Assembly (NCBI RefSeq): GCF_010093535.1 | Contig: NW_022985222.1 | Coordinates: 190,686 to 254,685, forward strand | Direction: 5' to 3' | DNA length: 64,000 nucleotides | Source of the DNA: Lindgomyces ingoldianus | Taxonomy: Eukaryota > Ascomycota > Dothideomycetes > Pleosporales > Lindgomycetaceae | Shown here: piece by piece, positions 46,857 through 58,796 of the stretch | Numbering within the stretch: the stretch's first letter is position 1 | Layout: each line of letters begins with the position of its first letter | The notes under the pieces: generated by a model | What the model was told of the DNA's origin: nothing | The model's database searches: none | Seen by the model: the letters and a program-made list of their open reading frames with translations, nothing else | Position numbers and translations under genes: made by a program

Positions 46857-48158
46857 TCATTGGGACGGAAAACTCCTACAATCATTGAAGCGAGCGCCGC
46901 GGTCCTCAAATTTCCACGAGTCCGTAGCCCAGCAGAAGTGAGGAGCCGAAGTGACTCCTGGGGGAGGCCTGCTTTTCTCTTGAAATCCTGGCTTTGCAAT
47001 ATTAAGAGTTCTCGTAAATGCAGTTGGTAGTTGTGATACGTGCCGGTTTCCCTCAATCTTTCGACGTTTTGCTAGTGGATAACTTCTTACAGAAGTAGAT
47101 GGCAAACTTGGAGGGGAGCGATATGTCGAAGATCCAGCATTTGAGTAGGGTACAAAACTCTGATCGGCTCCGGTGAGCGCTAATTGCAAAGGGTACAGTT
47201 CCTCACTAGTTTTGATTAAGCCACCTGTAGAAACTGTAATGTTGTTGCCCATTCCCCGTTTCTTTAGTTCAGCTTCAAGTCTGGCCATACCCTCGAGATC
47301 AGGAGTCACGCTGAGCCAGGTTGGGCAATAACGATCCCATTGGCACCGGATTATTGGACCCACGCTAGGGATGTGAATGTTGAGGCGTACTCGGCGGAAT
47401 TGAAACGCAGAGAGTGCCGAGTACACTTCCTCCCTTGCAAAGTGAGAGGTTTCTGGTAAGAAAATCTGAAGAACTCGGAGATTTTGAAACGTCGATAATG
47501 TTGATAAGACCGTCACCCAGTGATTGCTACGGTTGTAGTGGTGGCCCCAACCCTCGGAAGGATTTGGAGTGATCCAAACAAAGCGCATGCTTTGCGAATG
47601 TAGGAGGTATAAATAAAATCGTTGGTGTATGAAGTCGTAGAAGTTAGTAAATATGAAGGTGTTGGTAGTAAAGAAAATGTCGATAGATTCGAGACAACTT
47701 CGTAAGTGTTAGCTGGTCAACTCCTCTTGATCGGGCTTAACCTACATTTGCCTACACACTAATATCAAGTTGAGGGGCCCCCAACGTGTGTAGGGTGTGG
47801 AATATTCACTCCTGGCCCTGAAGATATGGTCCTGAGCATGTTTTTTGTCGTCTTGTGCACCTATTGTGGATGGTTTCCCGTGCCAGGTTATAGGATTGCA
47901 GAGCCGACAGACGAATCTTCCATTTTTGGTAATGACTCGCACATGGAATCCTCCAATCACATATTTCCATATCATAACGCGGATCTCTGCTGGCAGCTGT
48001 AATAGAAGCGATGACGGTGTTGGTGGCGATGAATCACCAGAGCAAAAGGACCCACTTGGGCGAAGAAACGAGTCTGTGAGCTTCAGTCAGTCAACCAGCT
48101 AGGTAGAAGTCTATTTTCAAATTCAAAGCTCACTATTACCATCTCGCCTGCTACACAT
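46857..48158 (-). CDS. 2EXR/DUF7730-like hypothetical protein
   Basis: I predict 397 aa in three exons (48158-48134, 48073-47746, 47697-46857). After a short start (MCSRRDGNNSFLRPSG) comes LLLQLPAEIRVMIWKYVIGG, the 'LP-EIR--IW/Y' helix typical of fungal 2EXR/DUF7730 (F-box-like) proteins. LILVCRQICLESIDIFFTTNTFIFTNFYDF is the conserved 'L-CRQ--E---ILY--NTF-F' segment and is rebuilt by splicing. The second intron has a GTAGGT donor and a less usual AAG acceptor. The rest (MRFVWITPNPSEGWG...) holds beta-strand-like HWVTVLSTLSTFQNLRVLQIFLPE, then a basic disordered tail with LAKRRKIEGN, possibly a nuclear signal. The biochemical role of the family is unknown, and such genes are numerous and variable in moulds. 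Confidence 0.7.
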
Positions 48159-49489
48159 AGTTCTCCCGATTTATGGATACTTCTGCTAATGTAGCTAGAC
48201 TGGAGTATTACGACGGTAAAGATTATGGTGATGAAGGGGGAGTATTAAAAGGATGGAAATTGGGGAAATAAGGCTCCGGTCGCTTAGAGGGGCACAAAGT
48301 GAGGCGAAACATTATTAGCCGACATTCATGCCTTCTGCAGCCTTCTGCAGTTGCCTTAATTGTGGCGGAGCACCATCAAGACGTAGCCGAAGGGCAACAT
48401 TCATCGCTCCGCTCCCGCATCTTATTACCTGAAATGGAGCACAATAGGGTAGCTTGTACGGTCGCTAACGAAATCGACTTCTATTCGAGGGCAGCTGCAA
48501 CAAAATTCAATCTAACTTATGAACGAAAAGTCCTGGCACCCACCTTACATATTTAGTAAGAGGCTATTCCCCGAGGCACATGATTTGCCACTGTATGAAA
48601 GGGTACCTCTCTATACTTGAGCCCACAAGGGTGTGGCCGGAACGGATTGCCCAGCCCCCCTGCTAGGCGTGGAGAGCTAAAAAGTATTTATGCTGTTAAT
48701 CATCTGCTGTAAATACCACGTTAAATCTATCAGCCACTCCGCCAGGATTCTAAAGTGCGAAGTCCTTCGCACAACTCGCACCTTAACCCCCTATCTCACG
48801 ACGTAGCCGCTGAATACACCCAGCTCCAACCCTTGTATATACGCTATCAAGACTAGCCAGTCTACCAACTAATATGTAGCACTTATACCTTAGCCCATGC
48901 TCATCTTCAGGAGAGTTTCTCCAAACAACAATACACTGCACAGTATGAAAGTCTCTGCTTAACTTAATATCATACTAAATCTTTCCTCTTTCTGCCCTGC
49001 TTAAGTCTAAGACGGCGTAGCTTATGTCTTTCTGTTCTAGGGTACAGTTCTAGAGACTTCCTATGTTAGTGACTAAGGCTTCTCTTTCCTTCTTTAAGAT
49101 ATAAAATCTAAGCTTGTAGTTCTAATCCACGCCGCGTTTAGGAGCGTCCACTAACTAAAAACCTCCGCGAAATGCCATCCATAACTAAAATGGCACGATC
49201 CTAGGTTTGTACCTAATCCGCTGTGTCTTCTCCCTGTCAGACCTCTGCCAAAGGAGATTCCTGTGAAGTTACTTTTTAAAGATGCTGTGTCTGCTTTAAC
49301 GCCCTATAACCTGTACAGCGCAAGCCTCTAACCCAGTTATTGCAACACGCCTCTTAGTTCCCTTTGTTAGGGGACGTTTTAAGTAGGCCTTAGAAAGAAG
49401 ATAAATAAATTTTATACCACGTCCTTCTGTAAGAGCTAAAGAGCAAAAAGGTCAAGTTAAGACCCTCTAAGGCTACTAAATATTGTTAA

Positions 49490-49614
49490 TGTAAGGACGG
49501 AGCTCTATACCACTGCGCCAATACAACCAAAAAGGTGCGAATAATCAACCAACGGTTGATTCTTGCGTACAGAATAGTATATATACCTGTCGCGCGTAAG
49601 CCATCTCGGCCTTA
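49490..49614 (-). repeat. Dispersed repeat, copy B
   Basis: This is the inverted counterpart of 14764-14889. The plus strand starts TGTAAGGACGGAGCTC and ends CATCTCGGCCTTA. Read on the minus strand it aligns along its whole length with copy A, differing at roughly one base in ten, with one or two one-base gaps. It contains the same A-box-like TGGCGCAGTGG. The sharp ends suggest a mobile or retroposed unit. Confidence 0.75.
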
Positions 49615-50719
49615 CAGTTAAACCCTTACCTTTTCAGTCTAGTACGGGCTTCGCAGCGCCACCCTCACCGCATTCCTAGAACACCTGCTTGTTACTGAAA
49701 TGGCTTGTTTATGGTGACAAGACCCTTTCTTACATTACCGTTACTTGCATATTAAGCAGAGCCTTCTCAACGTGGTTGTTAGAATCATACTTATTAGAAC
49801 AGATATAGAACTGCCTCCTTAAGGCATCATAGACAATGGCCCCTTTACTGTTCACATTCTATTTAAGGAATCCCGCTGCTAAATTAACAGCTGAAACGGC
49901 AGCAATTGGGCAGTAGGCCGGAGCGAAGACGCCTTCCATACGTGTGGCCTTGTACTCCTAAACTTCTTAGTTCTATTAAATCATGCAATGGGAGTTAATC
50001 TGAAGACATTACGTGCCTGGCTTCTAGGTTACTTGGAGTGCGCCTTAAAATGTCATTAGGAGCTTCCAGAGACTAAACCCTTTTAGTTCTGCACTAATAT
50101 TTGTCTGCTGTGCAGAAATTATACTTTTCCCTACAAGCAAGTCCTTAACAATAGGACAACGCGAGGTATTTTATTCTCTTATTTCCCTTAGGAAATAGAG
50201 GTGTAGGATGCTAGGATTAGGACCTCTAATGTAGAGGAGCCTAGTTAGCAATTCTGCTTTAGACTTAGCGCTATATTTTTTACAGTTTCAAGGCTTGTTG
50301 CATTAACAAAGCCATGTGCAAAGTAGCCTAAAACAGGCAGGACTTTTAGCTTTAGGTAAGACTTAAAAGCTGGCGTTAATGTTATTACAGTTAGTTAAAG
50401 ATTCTGCAGTAAAGATATATAATTAGTGGTAGCCCTACACAGTTTAGGTATATTAAAGATTCTAACCTAAATTAGAACAAAGCTAGAGAATTTAGCGACC
50501 CTTGCTTCTTAGTTTTAACGCTGGCACTTCTTAGACAAGTGGAACATGTAATCTAGAACTATTGCAGTGGTGTTAAGCCGCCTAAATAGTCAGAGTAGAG
50601 AGCAGATCCAGCATTTCTTTTAGCAGCACTAACTTTAGAGAGAATAATTTTGCAACTAGCAACTACAATTAAATTACTCCAGGTAAAAAAAACTCAGTGG
50701 AGCAAGCTAAATTAGTAGC

Positions 50720-50986
50720 ATGCTTAATAGTAAGCTCTTAAAGAACTCTAGAGTAAAATTATTGTTAAGGGTACAGCGCCAGTTGTTGCGCTACATTTGT
50801 ATTAGTACTTGCTTAAGGGCAGACATTTGCAAGTCTATTTCCCAGCTATACCACAGACACGCCAGCATTAGCAGCAGCATAAGCAGCAACATTGCATGTA
50901 AATATACGCAGGTTAACTCACTTCCTGAAACACCGTATCTTAGTATAATATTATCAACTATCCTGCAGCAAATACTTACCTTCTAA
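50720..50986 (+). mobile_element. Possible remnant of copia-type reverse transcriptase
   Basis: An 88-codon frame reads LLRYICISTCLRADICKSISQLYHRHAS and ends TPYLSIIL. This recalls the copia segment just after the YVDD box, with its 'L-Y---TRPDI---V-QLS-' pattern and a following 'TPYLG-' motif. The R-P-D-I is changed to RADI and no YVDD box can be seen upstream. I treat this as a suggestion only. Confidence 0.3.
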
Positions 50987-53772
50987 TTATAATGTTAGCC
51001 AGGATTAAATAATGCGAGAACTACCAGGGTACTGTAAATAACCAGTTTTTCCCCATGTGTTTACTCACTCTAACTAAGAGATCCGTAGCTATAAATAAAA
51101 AGGATACTTTGTAAAGATAGGTGGATAGGTATGTGTCAGAGAGTAAAAGAATGAGTCTAAGTTGTCGTTGGAAATGTGGCGCTATATACTGCTGTCTAAA
51201 TGTGTCATTCCTAAAATTGTTCCGATTGTAAGCTGTCTTTTTAGTGCCGTAAACTAATCAGGAAATGTTCCTAAGTGAAGTAAACCATTGCGTAGTAATT
51301 GCTTTCACCTTCTGCATAAAAGTGGCATAATTAGCATTATTTACAAATAGATAATCAACGTTCAAGAAACTTCCGCTCACTACTACTAGCAAGGAGGGTG
51401 GCTCCGCATCGACTACACCCTTTTGAGCACAAGCTGTGATAAAAATGAACCCCTCATGTACCGGAGCAAATCACCTGTATTGAGTTTGTAACGATTTGCT
51501 AGATATGTAGGGCGGGACGCAAGGACTTTCGCTAGCAAGCTGGCAGAACCATACTCCGGCTACATTTCAGCGGAAGCCGATTTCTCTAACCACTGTAATA
51601 GATTTTGGCATCTTGTCAATGTCCTCTTGAATTCTAACTAGTGGTTAACAGATTAAATGCACCCTACCTAAGTATTTATGCTCTCCAACAGATGCTAGCA
51701 TGGGGTAATATGGATGGAAAAAGGTCACAAAACCGAGAAGGTGTATATATATTTCAGCCTGATCTGTCCAGTCGTCCCATTGCCCTTGATCTCCGTCTTC
51801 TGCTCAATATCACGCTCAATATCACGCTCCGTAGACTAGTCTCTAATGAATGCTCTGTAGGGTCCCCCTGCTTTGACGACTGTTTCGCGCATCCATAACT
51901 ACTCAACCGCATACATGACCAACGCCAAATACAGTAGTGGCCCCAGTATTTTAAAACGTAATAGATATGTTATCCATCATCTCGTATTCTCGGTGTCGTT
52001 GTTCGTTGGAACATAGTAAGACCTAACGTAGGCATTGCAGTGCGAGCCCAGAATACTTTGATTGAACCGCACAATTCTGCCCACACCCGACCTTTTTGAT
52101 TTATGTCCTTGTCGGTCTTATTGCCGTTTCGCTTTATTGAGAGTGTTTGTGGTGCTCGCGATGGGTGCCTTGGGATAAGCTTCCGCTTTAGACGATCTCT
52201 ATTAGGGAGTGGCTGGAGCTGGGCTAGCTGTTTTGTATTTTGCTATGAATGAACTTAGTTTCTAGGAACACTAAAAGGAATACGCGCTTTACTTTCGCAT
52301 GTAGATGAGAAAAGCTACCGATGCGGCAATCGTGGTCTTCTTGATTGTCGGGAGGGGTGATGACGATGGAGGGTATTGAAGAACGATTCTCTTCCACTAT
52401 GTTGTGTTGTCCCATTGAGGCCGGAGGAAGGTATGTTACGGGTGCGGTGTAGTTGGAAGTTAAGAAGGGAAATCTGTGTGTAGGGCTTGTGCGTTATGTG
52501 ATAATAGAACCATGGTCCGAAAATGTGTTGGGACACACTCCTCCGGTTTCCTACCCAATACTCGTCGTTCTATATAATATGACTTACACCTTAGTACATA
52601 CAGCATGTTACCACATAACGTGAAATATAAGTAGGGTAGAACTTTAGATAAAAATTCTCTAAGAAGTAGGGAAAATATTAAGAAGAAAAACGAAGCCCTG
52701 AAGTACCATCCTCCAGTAATACTGCTGAGGCTTTGGTAGGTACCAATTAAGCGGCCTTTAAGATCTTTCCTAGACCTTAACACTAGATCTGATCCCTAGA
52801 TCTGATTTAGTGTGTATGAGAGTCTGGTGCTATTTCCTGATCTTAAGAAATTGTGGATTCCAAGTTCGCATGTACCCTATCAAAGAATGACAGAAAAAGG
52901 AACTACATACTGCGTACAAAAAAAAGAGCTGGTAACACCTACATAGTCTCCTCACCCAGTAAGATGAATATCGCTTATCAGGAAGGTCATAGAAGTAAAT
53001 AATTTCTTTTTCGTTCAGCTTGAGGGCCGTGCAAGGATCTCAATCGTGTTGCCAAAGCAGGAGGTAGGATTGCTTCGAATGAAGTGGCGTGTTGCTCCGT
53101 ATCAAAGGATGGCTTCGGCTCGGCAATTCGCTGAATGACACCAGAGCCTAACTGCCGACACTGGACTAAGCTTCATTATTGCAGTCTGCTATCGTTTCGT
53201 ACGACTAGCCGCTGAAAAGGCGACGGTCTGGGTGACCGGCAGTTCGTGTTGCTCGTCAAAAGTAGCTCTCGCAGGCCAATGTTGTACAAGATGTGTGGGG
53301 GAAACAATTGATACCGAGGAAACACTGGACATTCCGTTAAAATCTCACAATAAAGAATTGAGGATTATCAAAGCGAATATTAGGAAATCGAGAGCTAAAG
53401 AGGATATAGAGATGGGACAGTTTGTAGAAACAAGATGGCGATGTCATTGAGGTTTAGGAGTTGGGGAGAAGAGACCCGCCCCGCCTCAAAAGTCCAAGCT
53501 CTTGTTTCTATTCCCGTTTCCCCATCGACTCCGCTGCTAACGCTCGATCTCGTCCTTTACCAACTGCCGACACCCATCATAGCTTGTCTTCGCCTCTGCT
53601 AACCCACCATGCCGAATGCCGCGCTATCATCAAGTCAGGCTACGGTTAACGGAGCCCTTGTCATCACGGCTGTTTTCCCTGATATTACAAGGCTCCTCTC
53701 TCCCCCAAAATGAAAATCTGAAGACCTCTCTCTTTAATATCCCTCTATTCAACACACTGGATATTAGGCACA

Positions 53773-55533
53773 ATGCTTCTCAACGAAGTACTTCCACTCC
53801 TAGTCCGATACTGGCCTCTCGTACTCGCCTCTCTCATCATCAGCTATCTAGTGAACAACAAATTCTGGAAAGGCTTAAATCGATATCCGGGACACTGGTT
53901 AGCTGGGTACACGAACTGGTGGCGCTTTTATGATGTTTGGGGACGGCGACATGAATGGACGATAATACGACTTCACCGCGAGCATGGGGACATTGTAAGG
54001 CTGGGACCGAACGTTCTTTCATTTGGAGATCCAAAGGCCATCAAGATCATCTATGGCCTGAACAAGGGAATGACGAAGGTTAGTTCCATGGGACTGGGTT
54101 TGAAACGATGCTAGAGCTAACATCTCGCGCAGTCCGACTTCTATCCTGTCCAGAACGCCGTATCGAAAGGTCGACGCCTGCAATCTCTATTCTCTACCAC
54201 TGATGAAAACTACCATGCGAAGTACCGCCGTTGCGTTAACAATGCATTCGCGATGAGTTCGCTGGTCAACTACGAGCCCTTAGTTAGTTCGACGTTAGAC
54301 GTCTTCCTCGATCAGACCCAGAAACTTTACGCTAGAACGAACAAGAGCTGCAATTTTAGTCAATGGCTACAATTTTTTGCATTTGATGTTATTGGGGACT
54401 TAACATGGAGCAAGAGGCTTGGTTTCGTAGAGGAGAATAGAGATGTGGATGGAATGGTCGCATTCTTGAACAAATTTCTCAGTTATGCAGGGCCGGTAAG
54501 TTGACGGCAAATCCATCTCAGCCTGCAATCTCACGTTGAGAATTCAAAACTCTCCCCCTTCCTAACTTTCCTGTAGATTGGTCAAATGCCCATCCTTGAT
54601 CTCTTCCTCGAGAAGAATCCTATCCGCCTCCTAGCTCAGCGGCTCGGGCTTAATAAAACCGTCTTCCCCGTGACACTTTTCGCCCAGACCCGCTCCAACG
54701 AACGAGCGGGCGAGATCCAGAAGATCAAAGCCTACGGACTCCCAGACAATGAGTCGAACCCCCGCGGTGTCGACCTATTATCTAAGTTTGCTCAAGCCGC
54801 TCACGACCACCCAGAGTTCATGACAGATACCCAAGTTCTGACATCCTGCGTCTCCATGGTTTTCGCTGGCTCCGAAACGACCGGTATATCTCTATCTAGC
54901 GTATTCTACTTTTTGCTTAAGCACCCAAGGGTTTATGCGAAGTTGATGAAAGAATTGGATGACGCAGTCACAGACGGCATCATCGAGTCCCGGCCTAACA
55001 AGAGTGTGTCGTGGTCAGAATCTCAGAAACTGCCATACCTTGATGCCGTAATCCAGGAATCCTTCCGTCTCCATCCTGCTGCCGGCCTGATCCTAGAGCG
55101 TATTGTTCCACGACAAGGCATGGATATCCTCGGTAATTTCATCCCCGGAGGAACAATCGTTGGATGCAACGCTTGGGTCTTACACCGGCGTCCAGAGGTC
55201 TTCGGTGGGGATGTCGACGCATTTAGGCCAGAGAGGTGGATTGAAGCGAGTGCCGAGAAGCTCAAAGAAATGAAGGCTACCATGTTCCAGTTTGGGGCAG
55301 GTGCGCGGACGTGCATCGGCAAGAATGTGAGCTTGTTGGAGGTTTACAAGTTGGTACCGAGCTTCTTGCGCCGGTTTGAAGTAAGCACTCTTAAGATGTT
55401 TGATAGATTAGTGGCTGATGAGATTCAGATCGAACTTGAGCGTCCAGAAAGCGAATGGAAAACTCATAATGCATGGTTTGTTCGCCAAATGGAGTTCAAT
55501 ACAAAATTCAGACCTCGAGAAGTATCTCCTTGA
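53773..55533 (+). CDS. Cytochrome P450, pisatin-demethylase-like
   Basis: The protein is 525 aa in four exons (53773-54078, 54133-54495, 54577-55380, 55429-55533). The N-terminal anchor is LLVRYWPLVLASLIISYLV, followed by YPGHWLAGYTNWWRFYDVWG and REHGDIVRLGPNVLSFGDP. Helix C has YHAKYRRCVNNAFAMSSL. The I-helix motif is FAGSETTGIS, the ExxR is ESFR (RLHPAAG), and the haem loop is MFQFGAGARTCIGKNVSLLE. The pattern fits the pisatin demethylase/CYP57-like group of fungal P450s. By family knowledge many members modify plant phenolics or fungal metabolites, but the substrate here is unknown. The last intron (55381-55428) is 48 nt and free of stops, so an unspliced reading adds 16 residues. Removing it gives RRFEIELERPESEWKTHNAWFV, the family sequence. 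The ER membrane is the expected site. Confidence 0.92.
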
Positions 55534-58500
55534 GGGGCTGAGCTGTTTGAGTTTGGAGAGGGAGGGAGAGAGGTAGATAGGACGACATGAATGAGAGTGC
55601 ATGAAGGTGATGATGATGAACGACACATATTCTCAAATCAGCTGTTATTACCATGAGTCGTGAAGCTCCCTCTCCTTGTAGAAGTCTAGAGTGAAACTTC
55701 AACCTGGGCAATGTGATTGTAGGATTCTGTTGTTAGGCCACGGCTGGAGCTGTAACTTCCAAGGCTGTTAGTTGGGCTTAGGAGGGTTCCAATCACGTAT
55801 GGTTATTTAGGAGGTAAGCGCAGCTTCCTCAGGAGCCATAAGCTTAACGGCCACTTCCAACATCGAAACTTGACCCAAAAGCTCCACTCAACCGCACCAT
55901 CTCTCTCCAAGACCTCCGTGTCTCATATAACAACAATAACCTGCAACTACGCTGGATGCAGCAGCGAAAACTTTGATCAGATCATGATCGCCCACTCCTC
56001 AGCTGCCAAAGACGTGAAACCTGGAGTATCGGTTACCGCGAAAGGATTTCGACGCCTGACGCGTAAGACGGACTCGCAAGACTCTTCAGCATGCATAAGA
56101 CGTTATTGACTGGGCGGGATGTTCCATAATGCCTGAACTTTGAAGAATATTGAGGCTGGGTACTGGGCACGAGATGCGGGACTTTTGCGAGCCGTCTCTT
56201 GCTTCCAAGATTGTCTCAGAGACTCGTCCGGGGTACATCAAGTGGCGTACTCGAGACTATAATTTAAGTATTGGGGAAAGCTGGCAATATGGCGGGCGAG
56301 TTGGCCCTCGTGACCCGCTCCTTCAAGGCTCCTCCAATCTACACGCAGGGCGCGCGAAATCCAACAGCATTGGATGAGTTTGAGATGGACATGTGCTGAA
56401 AATCGAAGATGGAAAACAGAAAGCAATGCGGGCTCAAACTCAAAAGTTTAACGACATAATACCAACAGAAATTTGCAGCTCATCTGATATGGTCGAGAGC
56501 GGTTGCGGCCTACCTTTTCGTCCACTTTTTTTTTGCAGTGGTGAGTCACTGAGACACACGTCGCAGTGCATGCAGGACGCATGCGGCCTCACTCTGGCCA
56601 GCAGATTCTGAAACAGCGACAGAAAGTTTACCTGCACGTACGATCATTGGCAGTGACGACGAGAGCTCGTCAGAGGAGATCTCGGGCGACGCAGTTGAGA
56701 ATGAAGCCTACGATGTTGGAGTTGGAGTTGGAGTTGGAGTTCGCCGCTTGACGTCGGCTAGAAGTGCACATGACAACAAGGTCCCGTTTCGATCAAGGCC
56801 CCTGTTCAGCTGAATGTCACCTGAAGCGGGACGATCGGTCGCCAACCTTCATGCTCAAGATGCATGATCAACCGAGCGTCTCGAAGAAAGACTTTCTCCC
56901 AAAAAGCCAGCGAAACACCCGGCAGCGAATGACGAATTCCGCCACAACCGAGTCGGATGAAGTTGGGTTGAGCCCCGAAAACCGTCTGCTGTGAGGCGCA
57001 GCCGACAAGAGCCCGGCTCGCAGGTTTCGGGGTCGCCTTTGCAGATTTTGAAACATCGTGGCCATGGGTTGCTATCGATAGCACCACTGATATGGGACGA
57101 CGATAGGCTAATCCGGGGTCGTCAATACTTGCGCAATCGCCATACGCTGCCTCAAGTGAGGATACTTCTCTCCAATCGATGACATGTCAGAAAAGGGGAA
57201 AGCTGCTATTGAAACGGCCAATCTATGCAGGGCAACGTTTAGACAGCGGCCGCGAATATGCCTCATCTTTCAACCGCATTTTCAACAGCATTATTATCTT
57301 AGCATCAGCCGGCGCGAGAGTCGAAAGCTAGCGACGGGGGACGTCTTCCTTGCATGGCAGAGGCCGGATAGCGAAGGATGGGGAGGTCGGATGCTGGAAA
57401 AGGTCGGCAAAGGCGACTCCGAGGAATGATCGCCGGCACCATCCACCACTTGGTGCACAGCCGCAGAGTCGCAAGATTTCCACGCAGACGTCGTCGGCTA
57501 TGCCCGATGCAGCAGTCAGTGCTTTCGAGGTGTGGCGTCGCCTTACAGACTCCCGCGAATATCGCCATCGACGCGATGTGAGGTAGGTTGTCTTCGTGGG
57601 TTACAGACTGCTTCAGCACGCGCCCAAGCTACTCGACGACGGCCCTCTGTGTTTATTCTTCTGGACCGTGTCGGATTGCCCATCGCGATCACATGAGGCA
57701 GCGCGAATGGGCTTTCTTTGCGGCCCCAATCCCTGCTCGCATCCCGGCTGCCTGAGCTGATTGGGCTGACTGTTTCTCGCCCATTTTTAGCCACAGTCAA
57801 CGACAACCTGTCAAGAGTCCAAGACGACGTCGTCTGCCTCCCACGACTCCCACCTTCTTCGACTTTAGGGCAACAGTGAGAAACACTACCCCTAGCCCGC
57901 TCTTTGCGCCGTGAGTCCCTTTACCCGCGCATTCCCTATGAGGCAGCAAAGCCGCTGCGGTGCGCTCTCCTTTTGGACGTCGAGAGAAGGCTTCTGGAAT
58001 CCCCGTTCGACAGGCGGTCATGTTGCAGAGCCGGTCTTTCGAGGTCCCAAGGGGCAGAGCATCGGCTCCTCTCGCATGCGGCGTGTATCAGTATCACAGG
58101 CAGAGAATCTGGCTGCCTGCGAGCGCATCGCTTCATGCTGTAGTGCGCCTGCACAGTCAACCGTGAGCTCGAGCTTCAGCTGCCGTGGTGAGTATCGAAA
58201 CGCAGGCATCTTTCGATACTTTTGCCATTTCCACATGGAAGGCTGATCAGACGCCCTCTCGTCTACTGTCATCTCCGTTCTGCATGGCCTAGATGGACTT
58301 TTGCAGCCATGAGGACATCGCAATCTTCGCTCAGGCAGGCATCCGCCTATCCACGCGCTTCAACGGTGAGCAACGCGGTCGCCGTGCCGGTCGGTCAGCT
58401 TTGGATCCGACCTAAACCTGCAGCTGCATCTCTCGCCATATATGCACGATTAAACAAGCTAGATGCGCAGTGCGTCCGAACGGGGCAGTGTGCATGATAC

Positions 58501-58796
58501 CCTTGCCGAGCTCTGTGGCCACGCCGACCGGCCCATCATCTTCCCCTCGTCTCGCTCTTAAGATGGATCGCACCCACCACCGTTAGCCTTTTCTACCCTC
58601 CACCCTCTCACCTCGCCTCTTCCTCACCTCATTCGTCCGTCCCTTTCTTGTCTCCTCCTCAACCTAAGGCGAAACAGCAAAAGCGTAATTCCGCCTGAGA
58701 CATCCTTTTTGAATTCCCTTTGTTCCTTTCCTTTCGTTGATACCGTCGTCCCATATAATATCGCATCGCTCGAGCACATCGCCACGAATAGACATA
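55534..58796. other. Long interval without a supported gene
   Basis: This 3.3 kb has many short overlapping ORFs on both strands and no family-like sequence. It holds a hexanucleotide microsatellite (56715-56740). From about 57600 the plus strand turns C/T-rich, and it may be the long leader of the next gene, perhaps with leader introns. Confidence 0.45.
56715..56740. repeat. (TTGGAG)n microsatellite
   Basis: About four and a half tandem copies of a six-base unit, TTGGAG, are directly visible. Confidence 0.85.

Larger units (their letters stand above)
48600..52200. mobile_element. Decayed transposable-element island (boundaries approximate)
   Basis: The base composition shifts to AT-rich compared with the flanking genes, no frame exceeds 90 codons, and one dispersed repeat copy is present. 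On the minus strand around 49790-49830 a short frame reads ...AIVYDALRRQFYICSNKYDSNNHVEKALLNMQ, which resembles retroelement gag helices. On the plus strand, 50720-50986 recalls a copia reverse transcriptase. The two lie on opposite strands, so more than one element, or only chance, may be involved. I cannot see long terminal repeats or target-site duplications. Confidence 0.4.
48159..53772. other. Long gene-free interval containing an AT-rich relic island
   Basis: This 5.6 kb has no intact gene. The centre, about 48600-52200, is AT-rich, with stops in all frames and lists of TTA/TAA-type words. It carries dispersed repeat copy B and weak retroelement-like traces. The right part (52200-53700) is ordinary intergenic sequence leading to the promoter of the P450 gene. 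Confidence 0.5.
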
